A stretch of DNA of 64,000 nucleotides from PALSA-607 sp963737705. GTDB taxonomy: Bacteria; Actinomycetota; Actinomycetes; Acidothermales; Acidothermaceae. Numbering within the stretch: position 1 is the first letter of the stretch; every line of letters begins with the position of its first letter. The position numbers were made by a program, and so were the translations under genes. The DNA is taken from NCBI GenBank assembly GCA_963737705.1, contig CAVTTP010000006.1, positions 372,001 through 436,000 on the forward strand, written 5' to 3'. Positions 44,503 to 53,309 of this stretch are shown one piece after another. The notes under the pieces are model-generated. The model was not told the DNA's origin. It made no database searches and saw nothing but the letters and a program-made list of their open reading frames with translations.

Positions 44503-45544
44503 GTCGTTCCTTTCTCGTCAACGCGGATACCTGCTCCCACACCGATTCCTCTAAGCGCACGCCGTCCGTTGCCGACCGTTTCCGGGTCTCGGCTTCGAGC
44601 TGGCCCGGCAGCACCACGCGCTCGACGCCTGGCGCCGGCTTGCTCGCACTGATGCGGCGGTACATCTCGTCGCCTACCTCGGCAACCTGCTCGGCGGGCG
44701 CGAAGATGTCCGTGCGCGCGACGATGAACAGCACCCCTTGGTGGCCGAGGATCGCGCTGCCCATGCCGGGCTCGGCGTAGCGGTCGGAATCCGTGAGCAC
44801 GTGGCCGAGCCATTCCGAAGCCAGCGCGATCGCATAGCCCTTGTGCCCACCGAAGGGAACGTGCGCGCCGCCCCGGAAGAAGTCTTCGGGGTCAGTTGTC
44901 GGTATTCCACCAGGCCCAATGATGCTGCCCGGCGGCAGCGATTCGCCGCGGCGGCGGGCGACCGCGACCTTCATGCCGGCGACGGCCGTAGTCGCGAAGT
45001 CATAGGTCAGCGCGTCGGTCTCACCGCCAGGGAAGCCGAACGCGATCGGGTTGGTTCCGATGACACGTTCCTGACCGCCGAACGGTGCGACGTGCGGATC
45101 CTTCGCGCCGTAACCACCACCAAAGATGAGCGCCGTGCACCCCGCAGCGGCAGCACGCTCGACGAAATGACCGAGGCGTCCGATGTGGTGGGTCGACACC
45201 AGGCCGACCATCGAGACACCCGCAACCTGCGCCTTGGCGACTGCGAGATCGATGGCGTCGAGCGCACCGACCTGCCCGAAGGTCCAGCCGCCGTGCACGA
45301 GCGCGAACACGTCGCTGTCGATCAGAACGCGCGTCTTCGCTGCGGGCGGGAGCGCGCCGACTTCGACGTCGTGGGCGTAGCCGGGGAGATGCACGATTCC
45401 GTGCGTCGTGATGCCCGATGCGTCGGCGAGTGCGAGGTGCTCGGAAACGATGGTCGCGTTTTCGTCGTCGGCGCCGAACCCGGAGACCACCTCGTAGGCC
45501 AGCTCGGTGACCTCGGCGATCGGCTTGTACACGTAGTCGGTCAT
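44495..45544 (-). CDS. Ldh family (malate/L-lactate/ureidoglycolate-type) NAD(P)-dependent oxidoreductase
   Basis: 349 aa. It shows the fold-specific LALADASGITTHGIVHLPGYA start, the VSTHHIGRLGHFVERAA catalytic-His block, NPIAFGFPGG nucleotide block and FGGHKGYAIALASEWL. This family reduces or oxidises 2-oxo/2-hydroxy acids and is unrelated to classical lactate dehydrogenase. A second member is encoded at 53.3 kb. It overlaps the VOC gene stop by four bases (ATGA), so it is one operon. Confidence 0.92.
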   Translation of the reverse strand: MTDYVYKPIAEVTELAYEVVSGFGADDENATIVSEHLALADASGITTHGIVHLPGYAHDVEVGALPPAAKTRVLIDSDVFALVHGGWTFGQVGALDAIDLAVAKAQVAGVSMVGLVSTHHIGRLGHFVERAAAAGCTALIFGGGYGAKDPHVAPFGGQERVIGTNPIAFGFPGGETDALTYDFATTAVAGMKVAVARRRGESLPPGSIIGPGGIPTTDPEDFFRGGAHVPFGGHKGYAIALASEWLGHVLTDSDRYAEPGMGSAILGHQGVLFIVARTDIFAPAEQVAEVGDEMYRRISASKPAPGVERVVLPGQLEAETRKRSATDGVRLEESVWEQVSALTRKERHA

Positions 45545-45993
45545 GACGGCATCGCTCGCAACTCGATACAGGCTCCGTCGACAGTTCTCAAGTATGCGAG
45601 GTATCCACCGCCCGGAAGAGCAACCGGACTCGCGCCGACAGACGTGGCACCGCAGCTCACGGCGTGCTCCCAGGCAGCTTGGATGTCAGCGACGTCGAAG
45701 CAGATGTGAACGTTGCCGGGGTGTGCCGTGCCTGGGTCGTAAGGCTCCGCTGGTTCGGATACGTACTGCAACAACTCGATCGTCAACGCATCGGAGGTGA
45801 CGACCGTCGCCACGCGTAGCGCGACGTTCTCGTAGCCAAGCAGTGCCGATAGGTGCGGAGCGTCAACGGTTCTCGGTTCGGTCTGACGACCGCCGGTGAG
45901 ATCAACCCAGAACCGCACCGATCGGTCGAGATCGTTGACGGTGATGCCCACGTGATTGAGGCGAGTGAGTTGGTCGACGGCCATAGCACTCAC
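45541..45993 (-). CDS. VOC family (glyoxalase/dioxygenase fold) protein
   Basis: 150 aa from GTG 45993, which has GGAGG seven bases upstream. Two beta-alpha-beta-beta-beta units start at LNHVGITVNDLDRSVRFWVDL and NVHICFDVADIQAAWEHAV. Metal-ligand positions are the early His (NHVG), the second-half His (VHI) and the late Glu (DGACIELR). It is probably an epimerase, lyase or isomerase on a small acid, and the first gene of the five-gene minus-strand operon ending with GntR. Confidence 0.88.
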   Translation of the reverse strand: MSAMAVDQLTRLNHVGITVNDLDRSVRFWVDLTGGRQTEPRTVDAPHLSALLGYENVALRVATVVTSDALTIELLQYVSEPAEPYDPGTAHPGNVHICFDVADIQAAWEHAVSCGATSVGASPVALPGGGYLAYLRTVDGACIELRAMPS

Positions 45994-46036
45994 TTGATGT
46001 CCTCCATGGGTTGCACGACCCCCTCGTGAGACAAAC

Positions 46037-47042
46037 TCACCACGCCATCAGATCGTGAATCGTCGTCACTAGCTGATCTGTGTTAGGGATTGTCAGATCC
46101 TCGAGCGTCGGGCTGTACGGCACTGGCACATCCATCGCTCCTAGCCGACGCACCGGGGCGAGCAGGTTACCGAACTCGGCCTCAGCGACTGTGGCGGCGA
46201 GTTCGGCGGTCGCACCAAAACGCCGATGCCCTTCATCAATCACCACGCAACGGCGGGTGCGGCGCACCGAGTCGAGCACTGTCGCCGAATCGAGCGGGGT
46301 TAAGCAGCGCAGATCGACAACCTCGACCTCGACGGCGTCCGCCGAGAGTTTTTGCGCCGCCGCAAGCGCGACCTCGACCATGCTCGAGGTCGCCACGATC
46401 GTGACGTCGCTGCCTTTTCTGCGGATCGAAGCCTGGCCCAGCGGCACCACGTGCTCGCCTGCGGGGACCGGACCGATCTGCCGGTAGCTCAGCTTGTCTT
46501 CGAAGAAGAGCACCGGGTCGTTGTCGCGGATTGCGGCCTTCAGCATCCCCTTCGCGTCGCCCGCGTCGTAGGGGAGGACGACTTGAGACCTGGGATGTGA
46601 GCGAACATCGCATGCGGGCTTTGCGAATGCTGTGCCGCAGCGCGGCGCCCAGCGCCCAGCGTGGTGCGCACGACCAACGGCGCTTCCCAAGCTCCGCCCG
46701 ACATGTAGCGGACTTTCGCTGCTTGGTTGACGATCTGGTCCATCGCGAGGAAGAGAAAGTCGCCGAACATGATTTCGACAACTGGTCGGCGACCAGTCAT
46801 GGCGGCACCGAGGGCCAGCGCGACGATGCCCGCCTCGGAGATCGGCGTATCGATGACGCGGTCCGGCCCGAACTGGGTGAGGAGTCCATCAGTCACCTTG
46901 TAGACGCCGCCGGCGACGGCGACGTCTTCACCCATGACGAATACCCGTTCGTCGCTTCCATCTCCTCGCGCAGCGCTTCGTTCAGCGCAGCGGCAACGGT
47001 GAGCTGGCGCGGCTGCGAGTCGTCGCTAGTTGCAGTAGACAT
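46037..47042 (-). pseudogene. 2-oxoacid dehydrogenase E1 beta subunit, two single-base frameshifts
   Basis: ATG 47042 begins MSTATSDDSQPRQLTVAAAL NEALREEMEA, then the frame slips near 46952, where one G added would give ERVFVMGEDVAVAGGVYKV. A second slip near 46582 separates HAMFAHIPGLK from VVLPYDAGDAKGML. With both repaired the protein is 335 aa, the normal E1 beta length, with GMGE/ISEAG, MFGDF and the C-terminal transketolase part (CVVIDEGHRRFG). Both losses are one G out of a GG pair. E1 beta pairs with E1 alpha for thiamine-diphosphate-dependent decarboxylation or cleavage of 2-oxo or acyloin substrates. Confidence 0.82.
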
Positions 47043-48016
47043 TGGTGCCCACCGCCTCGGCATCGGGCAGAGCAGCCGCTTTCGCTCGTTCGACCGAGTC
47101 GTGGATCTGGGCGACAATCTCGGCCCGGATCGCGCTTCGTCGAGGACTTCGCCGTACGTGTCCGCCAACGCGGCGGCGGCTCCTGCGATCGGATCGCGCC
47201 CTCGCCACGTGGTCTCCTCTTCCCTCGTCCCGGTAGGCGCGGTCGCGGTCGCCCATACCGTGGCCGAGGTAGCGATACGTCTCGCAAAGCAGGAACTGCG
47301 GACCCGCTCCCGCCCGAGCAGCTTCGGCTGCCTGGCGTGCAACGGCGCGAACCTCGACGACGTTCATGCCGTCGACTCGATGCAAGGAGATCCCGAGCGC
47401 GGTCGCGCGGGCGCCCAGGTCGCCGGCGGTCACCTTGTCCCTCGCCGTGTGCTCGCCGTACTGGTTGTTCTCGCATACGTAGATCACCGGGAGCGACCAG
47501 ATCGACGCCATGTTCATCGACTCGAGTGAATGGCCCTGGTTGGCCGCGCCGTCGCCGAAGAAGCACGCGCTGACCTGGCCGGTGCCCGCAGCCGCGCTGA
47601 GGGCCGCGCCGGTCGCGATAGCGAGGCGCCGCCAACGATCGCGTTGACGCCGAGGATGCCTGTCGACGGATCGGCGATGTGCATCGAGCCGCCCTTGCCG
47701 CCGCAGTAGCCCGTCGCGTGACCGAACAGCTCGGCCATGCGATCGGGACGCGCGCCCTTGGCCAGGCAGTGCCCGTGGCCGCGGTGGGTGCTCGTGATGT
47801 AGTCGCTGGGCTCGAGGGCTGCGCACACCCCGACCGCCACTGCCTCCTGGCCGATAGACACGTGGGCGATGCCGGTAACCAGAGCGCGCGCATAGAGGTC
47901 GAGAACGACTTCCTCGAATTCGCGGATCGTCATCATCTGCCGATGCAGTGCCACCAATTCGGCGGCGGACGGCAATTCCTGCTCGCGGTCAGCACCTTGG
48001 CGTCCGTCGTTGGCAT
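47026..48016 (-). pseudogene. 2-oxoacid dehydrogenase E1 alpha subunit, several single-base frameshifts
   Basis: ATG 48016 has GGAAGG seven bases upstream and reads MPTTDAKVLTASR. The main frame then runs ELPSAAELVALHRQMMTIRE, through HRGHGHCLAKG and GGKGGSMHIADP. Slips near 47978, 47628, 47222 and 47131 must be repaired to join GILGVNAIVGG, LAIATGAALSAAAGTGQVSA, FFGDGAANQGHSLESMNMAS (thiamine-diphosphate motif GDG-N) and the end VERAKAAALPDAEAVGTNVY. Repaired length is about 330 aa, normal for E1 alpha of PDH/acetoin-type complexes. It overlaps the E1 beta start by 17 bases. Confidence 0.82.
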
Positions 48017-48036
48017 GCTTCAACCTTCCGTCTGCT

Positions 48037-48056
48037 GTTGACAGTATACTGTTGGC
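48037..48056. promoter_or_regulatory. Candidate GntR operator, site B
   Basis: GTTGAC-AGTATACT-GTTGGC contains the perfect 12-bp palindrome ACAGTATACTGT and lies 21 bp upstream of the E1 alpha start. A GTATAC centre is typical of FCD-type GntR operators. Confidence 0.6.
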
Positions 48057-48068
48057 ACAGCTTCGTGG

Positions 48069-49092
48069 TCAACGCGTATTCGAAAGCTCACTGGCGGCAT
48101 CGGCGAACCAGCCGGCGACCTCTGGCAACGTCAGCCCGTCGGCGAGCAACGCGTCGCCGAGTCGCTCGGCCAGGCGTCGGCTGCCCGCCGTGGTGAGGTA
48201 GTTGACCGGCGACGCTCCGACGAGGCGGGCGAGGATCACCGCGCCGGTATGCAAGGCGGCCAGCGTGATATCGGCTGGGCCGCCACTGTTTTCATAGGCC
48301 ACCGCAAGCGACCCGGCCGCGGCTGCGAAGGCCGGGTCGGTCGGCCACGGCAACCGAGCCGCCTTGAGGCACAGATGGGCGGCGAGTTGCCCGACATCGA
48401 AAGCCGCTTCGCCGCCGTGCGCGTCTTCAAAGTCAACGAGCGCAGCGTCGGACGGGCCTGAAGACGGCGACATTCTTGGGCGTGAGGTCGCCATGCACGA
48501 GACGTCGGACGCCGGGGTGGTCGAGGTCGTGAGCCAGCTCGCGCAGGATGCCGGCGTGCCGCGGCAGGCGCTGCGCCGAGCGAAGGTAGAACGCCTCCAC
48601 CCGCAAGCTGTGGAAGGTCGCATTGGCGGCCGCAAACCCCGGTAGGTCGGAAGGCACTGGCATCTGATGCAGGGTGGCCATCGCCTCCGCCACCGCGGTC
48701 AGTAGCGATTCGTCGAGAACACCTGCGAGCAGCGCGTCTTTCCAGGTCGGCGGAATCGGCAAGAACGCCTCGATCGCGATGACGTTGTGCGGCTGGTCGA
48801 TATCCAATAGGCGCGGGGTCCGCAAGGGTCCGAGGTGCCCGTCGAGCAGCCCGAGGATGCGGCCCTCGAGCAGCACGCGCGCGCGATCAGCGGTCCAGTC
48901 CTCGGCCACCAGTAGGCGAGCTCGGGCGGTCTTGGCGACGAAGCTTCGCTTGGGGGTCTCGATCAGTGCGGTCACCCCAGAGATGCCGCCGGTGAGCACG
49001 CGCACTCGGTCGGAGGCGCTTAACCAGCCAGCCTCGGTGAGCGCCGAGAGGAAGCCTGCGAGGTCCGGGTCATCGCGCTCGCCAGTCGTCAT
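48069..49092 (-). pseudogene. APH/choline-kinase-type phosphotransferase, one frameshift
   Basis: From ATG 49092 (MTTGERDDPDLAGFLSALTE) the frame gives a kinase fold with nucleotide-loop LTGGISGVTALI, Lys in SFVAKTARARLL and the catalytic loop RRLVHGDLTPKNVAVF. Near 48454 the frame slips. In the next frame ALVDFEDAHGGEAAFDVGQLA (the metal-binding Asp block) and the C-terminal helices continue to 48069. Repaired length is about 340 aa. Such kinases phosphorylate sugars, amino alcohols or aminoglycosides. In this island a small sugar or sugar-acid substrate is more likely than an antibiotic. Confidence 0.78.
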
Positions 49093-49117
49093 ACGCGGGA
49101 GCGTAGTCAGGTTATCC

Positions 49118-49137
49118 GTCAACAGTCTACTGTCTTC
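49118..49137. promoter_or_regulatory. Candidate GntR operator, site C
   Basis: GTCAAC-AGTCTACT-GTCTTC, with ACAGTCTACTGT differing from site B's palindrome by one base, lies 25 bp before the kinase start. The gene begins without a clear ribosome site, so the transcript may be short-leadered. Confidence 0.55.
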
Positions 49138-49147
49138 ACTCTGTGCG

Positions 49148-50180
49148 TCAGCTTGACGCGTCGGAGAGCAGCCGCAGCCGCAGGAGCGGATTGTTCAGCA
49201 CCGCGGGGTTGGCGATGTCCGATGGCAACGCGCCCCGCAAGCACTGCGCGACGCTCTGCGCCGTTCGCACCTGCAAGTCGGCGAGCGCCTCTTCGGAGTA
49301 GAAGCCCGCATGAGGCGTCACGATCAAGTTCGCGTCACGATCAACAAACGGTGATCCGGAGGCGGTCTGTAGGTAAGGACATCAAGCGCGGCCCCACGGA
49401 TGACACCTGTTGCGAGAGCCTTGCAGAGCGCCGCGAAGTCGATCAGTGCACCGCGGGCGGTGTTGACCAACAAAGAACCGGTAATTTTTATTTGTGCGAA
49501 TTCCACCTCCCCGATCATGCCCGCGGTCTGGGGCGTGAGCGGGACGTGCAGCGACACGACATCGGCCATTGCCAACAGCTCGGCGAGGCTTGCGCAACTG
49601 ATATCGGGTCTTGGTTCCTGCGAGTCCGACGGCGAGCGCTGGTAGGCGGCCACGGTCATTCCGAAGGCGCGAGCCCGAGTCGCGACCGCCCGCGCGATGT
49701 GCCCTAGCCGACAAGGCCGATCGTTTGTCCGTGGAGCCGGTGCATTGGACCAGCTGCCTTGTTGTCCCACTTCCCGGCGCGGGTCTGCGCATCGAAGTCG
49801 CAGATCCGCCGCACAGACGCCAGCATGAGCGCCATAGCGTGCTCGGCTACCTCGTCGACGCAATAGTCGGGGACGTTGGTCACCACGATGCCGAGCTCAG
49901 TCGCGCGCTCGACATCGATGTTGTCGAGCCCGGCCCCAGCCCTAGCAACGACCACGCACCCCGGCGCGCTCTCCAACACCTCCGCGCGCACCTGTGCCCA
50001 GCAGGTCATGATCGCCGTGGCGTTTGAGGCGAGCGCGCGCAGCTGCTCACTGCCTGGGTCGGGCGCAACCACGACGCTGGCGCCGGCCACGGACAGGATC
50101 TCCCGCTCACGGTCGATGTTCGGCCACTGATAATCGGTCACCAGCACAACCGGCTGCTCGGCCAGATTCTGATCGCTCAT
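49148..50180 (-). pseudogene. D-isomer-specific 2-hydroxyacid dehydrogenase, two frameshifts
   Basis: ATG 50180 overlaps the upstream stop (ATGA). The reading is MSDQNLAEQPVVLVTDYQWP..., ARAGAGLDNIDVERATELGIVVTN, then LHGQTIGLVG. A slip near 49707 (a C missing) joins LGHIARAVATRARAFGMTVAAY. A second slip near 49350 separates ALDVL from the NLIVTPHAGFYSEEAL end, which runs to 49148. Repaired length is 344 aa, with the Rossmann GxGHIA motif and catalytic Arg in NTARGALID and His in PHAGF. It oxidises or reduces a 2-hydroxy/2-oxo acid with NAD(H). Confidence 0.82.
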
Positions 50181-50989
50181 GGATTTGTTCCATCCGTTGG
50201 CAGGGTTTCCGGTGAGCCGTCCTCGGGCTGATATCCCAGGTCGCGCTCGGCACTGTCCAAACTCCAGATCAGCCGTGGATTCGCTGAGGTACCGTACGCG
50301 ACGGACCAATCGACGTCCGCTGTCAATGACCGGCGAAAAAGTTGCACACAGTCGCGGTGGCTGAGCCAGGTCGCACGCGACCGGAGCAGCTTGGCGCGGT
50401 GATCGAGATTCAGCCAGCCCGCGCTACTCGCCACGGTTGGTCCGTAGGGGTCGTTGTCTGGGCGCACCGACCCGATTCGCAAACAAATGACTGACATTGC
50501 GCGGGTGTCCGCGTAATAGCGACCAAGTGCTTCGCCAAACACCTTTGACGCGCCGTAGACGGAATCCGGGCGAACCTCTGTGTACTCGTCGATACGCCTC
50601 TTGTCGTCGAGTTCGTAGAGCTGCGGAGCATTGTCGACCTCGTATTGGCCGACGACATGGTTGGTCGACGCGAACACGACCCTCGGCACACCGGAGCTGC
50701 TCGCGGCCTCGAAAACGTTGTATGCCCCGACGACGTTCGCCGACAAAATCAAGTCCCACGGGATGTCGACACCTGAGGCCGCGGCGAGATGGATGACCGC
50801 GTCGCAGTCGGCGAAGGCCCGGACCAAAGAATCGATGTCACCCAGATCGGCGAGCACACCGCCGGGCAACACGTTGCTGCGGGTCACTGGTCGGATCTCG
50901 AACTCCGGGGACAACGCGGCGCACAGAATCTGCCCGACCATTCCGTTCGCACCGGTGATCGCGACGCGTCTCGGCTGTGCGTTCTTCAT
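50177..50989 (-). CDS. NAD-dependent epimerase/dehydratase-family protein, uronate-dehydrogenase-like
   Basis: 270 aa from ATG 50989, overlapping the enolase-like stop (ATGA). It is an extended SDR with ITGANGMVGQIL, DAVIHLAAASG and the catalytic YGASKVFGE. The pattern NVVGAYNVFEAASSSGVPRV, FASTNHVVGQYE, ATWLSHRDCVQLFRRSL and YGTSANPRLIW follows that of hexuronate dehydrogenases, which oxidise glucuronate or galacturonate to aldarolactones. The adjacent SMP-30 lactonase gene would open such a lactone. The exact sugar is not determined. Confidence 0.86.
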   Translation of the reverse strand: MKNAQPRRVAITGANGMVGQILCAALSPEFEIRPVTRSNVLPGGVLADLGDIDSLVRAFADCDAVIHLAAASGVDIPWDLILSANVVGAYNVFEAASSSGVPRVVFASTNHVVGQYEVDNAPQLYELDDKRRIDEYTEVRPDSVYGASKVFGEALGRYYADTRAMSVICLRIGSVRPDNDPYGPTVASSAGWLNLDHRAKLLRSRATWLSHRDCVQLFRRSLTADVDWSVAYGTSANPRLIWSLDSAERDLGYQPEDGSPETLPTDGTNP

Positions 50990-52326
50990 CCGCCCGAGTC
51001 CGCGCTCTTTTTCGAGACAGGGCTGGATTTCTGGGACCGCGACGGTCGCAGCGCGCCGGCGCCCGCGTAGCTCACGGAGCCGCCGGCTAACGCCTCGATT
51101 TCGAGCAGCCGGTTCCACTTCGCCGTCCGTTCCGAACGCGTTGTGGATCCCACTTTGAGCTGACCGCCTCGCCAGGCAACGACGAGATCGGCGAGCCAAC
51201 TGTCTTCGGTCTCACCGGACCGCGCAGATAGAACGGTTGCGAAATCGGCACGCTGCGCCTGCGCCACGAGCTCGGCCGCGGCAGTCAACGTGCCTCGCTG
51301 GTTGGGCTTGACCAACACGGCGCTGGCGCAGTCTTCGTCGATCGCGCGCTGCAGCCGCGCGCGATCGGTGACGATCAGATCGTCGCCAACCAGCTGGACG
51401 TCGGCGAGCTTGCGTCGCGCGAGCCGCCAGTTCGCCCAGTCGTCCTCACCGACGGGGTCCTCGATCGATACGACCGCAAACTCGTCGCACCACGACCGAA
51501 TCTCGGTGAGCAATTCCTCGCCTGTCAGTACGCGGTTCTCCTGGCGCAGGCGGTAGTGATCCCCCGGCTCCCACAGCTGGCTCGCCGCTACGTCAATGGC
51601 GATTCCGACGTCCGTGCCGGGCACGAATCCAGCGAGCTCGATACCGCGCGTCAGGATTTCAAGTGCGACCCGGTTCGCCGGAAGCGCCGCGGCCAGGCCA
51701 CCCTCGTCGGCGACCAGGTTGCTGACCAGCCCGCGTTCGGCGAAGACTTCGGCCGTCGCCCGGCGCACCCGCACGGCCACCTCGATCGCACCGCGAAACG
51801 ACTGCGCGCGAAGGGGAACAGCGAGAAAGTCCTGCACGTCGATGGCGGCCCCGGCATGTGCTCCACCGGAGATGATGTTCACCATCGGCATCGGCATCAG
51901 GATGTCGCCTCCTTGCTGGACCAAGCTCGCGTACAGCGGGAGGCCAGCTCCGTCCGCCGCCGCAAGCGCGGTCGCAATGGAAACCGCGAGAACCGCGTTC
52001 GCGCCCAACCGGCGCAGATCAGCCGTCCCGTCGGCAGCGACTAGCGCGGCGTCGATGCCACTTTGGTCCGATGCATTCATGCCGATGACTGCCGCGGCAA
52101 GTTCGGTGCCGACGTTTTGCACGGCCCGGCTGACTCCCAGACCCTGGTACAGGTCGCCGCCATCGCGCAGCTCGACCGCTTCATGGCGACCGGTCGATGC
52201 GCCGGCAGGGATGGTGGCTCGGCCCTGCCCACCACCAACCAAATGCACCACACAGCCGACGGTCGGGTGTCCGCGGGAGTCCATCGCCTGCCAGGCCTGA
52301 ACGCCGGCGATTCGGAGGCTGCTCAC
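50986..52326 (-). CDS. Divergent enolase paralogue in a catabolic operon
   Basis: 446 aa with full enolase architecture: DSRGHPTVGC, PAGASTGRHEA, VADEGGLAAAL (Glu208), AIDVAASQLW (Asp245), VVSIEDPVGEDDW (Glu289), LVGDDLIVT, VLVKPNQRGTL (Lys340) and LKVGSTTRSERTAKWN. Two catalytic residues differ from housekeeping enolases. The usual QEF Glu is Asp (VQDFLAVP, about 166), and the His of SHRSGETED is Ala (LSARSGETED, about 368). The family normally interconverts 2-phosphoglycerate and phosphoenolpyruvate. With these changes and this neighbourhood, a different 2-hydroxy-acid or phospho-acid dehydration is plausible. The SDR start overlaps its stop. Confidence 0.88.
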   Translation of the reverse strand: MSSLRIAGVQAWQAMDSRGHPTVGCVVHLVGGGQGRATIPAGASTGRHEAVELRDGGDLYQGLGVSRAVQNVGTELAAAVIGMNASDQSGIDAALVAADGTADLRRLGANAVLAVSIATALAAADGAGLPLYASLVQQGGDILMPMPMVNIISGGAHAGAAIDVQDFLAVPLRAQSFRGAIEVAVRVRRATAEVFAERGLVSNLVADEGGLAAALPANRVALEILTRGIELAGFVPGTDVGIAIDVAASQLWEPGDHYRLRQENRVLTGEELLTEIRSWCDEFAVVSIEDPVGEDDWANWRLARRKLADVQLVGDDLIVTDRARLQRAIDEDCASAVLVKPNQRGTLTAAAELVAQAQRADFATVLSARSGETEDSWLADLVVAWRGGQLKVGSTTRSERTAKWNRLLEIEALAGGSVSYAGAGALRPSRSQKSSPVSKKSADSGG

Positions 52327-52345
52327 TCGTTTCGTCCCTTGCCGA

Positions 52346-53266
52346 CTAAGCCGAGGTTCGGGGCGCGGGCGTCATGCCGGCGTGGTACCCGGCAGTCGTG
52401 ACGGTGGTCGAGAAAAGTAGATGGCCCGCCGTGACGTAGAGAGTGCGTAAGTCTGGGCCGCCGAAGCAGCAGTTGCTGATCACGTCTTGTGGGATGGGCA
52501 GGAAGTCAATCAGCCGCCCACTCGGTGTCATGACGTAGACACCTGACCGGACGTCGGTCGTCTCGCCCGCGGATCTCGGCTGAGCGATCCCGGCACAGAC
52601 GTAGAGATTTCCGTCGGCATCGAGCTCCATGCCGTCGCCGCCGCGGCCGGGTGCGAAGTCATGGACCAGGCGACTCCCCGTCACGAATCCATCTGGGTCC
52701 AGCGAGAACGCCCAGATCTTGCGGGCGCCCCCGACGTCGTGGTTGGAGTCGACGACGTAGAGCTCGCTGCAGTCTGGAGTGATCGCGAGTCCGTTCGGCC
52801 GTTCGATATCCGGCTGGCTGATGAGTCGTACGAGTTGTCCGTCCGGATCCAGTCGGTAGACGCTCTCGTGGCGTAGCTCCATGTCAGTACGCGCGCCGTA
52901 GCGAGGATCGGTGAAGTAGATTCGCCCGCGCTCGTCACATGTGACGTCGTTGGGGCTGTTGAGCCGGCGGCCTTCATAGCGGTCAACGAGCACCTCGACG
53001 AAACCAGTTGCCAGGTCGGTCCTGGTCAACCGTCGTCGTCCGCCTGGTCCGTGCTCGGCACCCTCGCAGGTCAGCAACCGGCCATCGAGATCCCACGCGT
53101 TCCCGATCGCGCGACCACTCTCCTCGCGGAACACCTCAAGCCCGGCGGCTTCATTCCAGCGCCAGATCCGATTCGCTTTCACGTCGGCGAAATAGACATC
53201 GCCGCTGAGAGTCGCCGCCGGTCCTTCAAGAAACGAGACAAAGGTGGCTGGCACTATGTCCCGCAT
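52346..53266 (-). CDS. SMP-30/gluconolactonase family protein
   Basis: 306 aa six-bladed propeller. Metal-binding positions are visible in FLEGPAAT (Glu), RRLNSPNDVTCD (Asn), DIERPNGLAITPD (Asn) and LYVVDSNHD (Asp). Such enzymes hydrolyse sugar lactones. It is the first gene of the minus-strand operon lactonase, enolase-like, uronate-dehydrogenase-like, 2-hydroxyacid dehydrogenase. It starts 14 bp from candidate operator D, with no ribosome site visible, so it may be translated from a leaderless transcript. Confidence 0.92.
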   Translation of the reverse strand: MRDIVPATFVSFLEGPAATLSGDVYFADVKANRIWRWNEAAGLEVFREESGRAIGNAWDLDGRLLTCEGAEHGPGGRRRLTRTDLATGFVEVLVDRYEGRRLNSPNDVTCDERGRIYFTDPRYGARTDMELRHESVYRLDPDGQLVRLISQPDIERPNGLAITPDCSELYVVDSNHDVGGARKIWAFSLDPDGFVTGSRLVHDFAPGRGGDGMELDADGNLYVCAGIAQPRSAGETTDVRSGVYVMTPSGRLIDFLPIPQDVISNCCFGGPDLRTLYVTAGHLLFSTTVTTAGYHAGMTPAPRTSA

Positions 53267-53280
53267 TTGGCTAGGCTACA

Positions 53281-53300
53281 GTCGACAGTTCACAGTTGAC
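53281..53300. promoter_or_regulatory. Candidate GntR operator, site D (divergent promoters)
   Basis: GTCGAC-AGTTCACA-GTTGAC, arms differing by one base, fills most of the 43-bp gap between the lactonase start (minus) and the second Ldh-type gene (plus). One bound regulator could control both. Confidence 0.55.
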
Positions 53301-53309
53301 AAGGAACCA

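Noticed and set aside
48069..49092. Phosphotransferase as an aminoglycoside resistance gene
   Set aside because: The HGDLTPKN loop is shared by many sugar and small-molecule kinases. The setting is catabolic and no mobile or resistance genes are near.
50986..52326. Enolase gene as the housekeeping glycolytic enzyme
   Set aside because: Two catalytic positions are changed and the gene is embedded and translationally coupled in a sugar-acid operon. A normal enolase is expected elsewhere.
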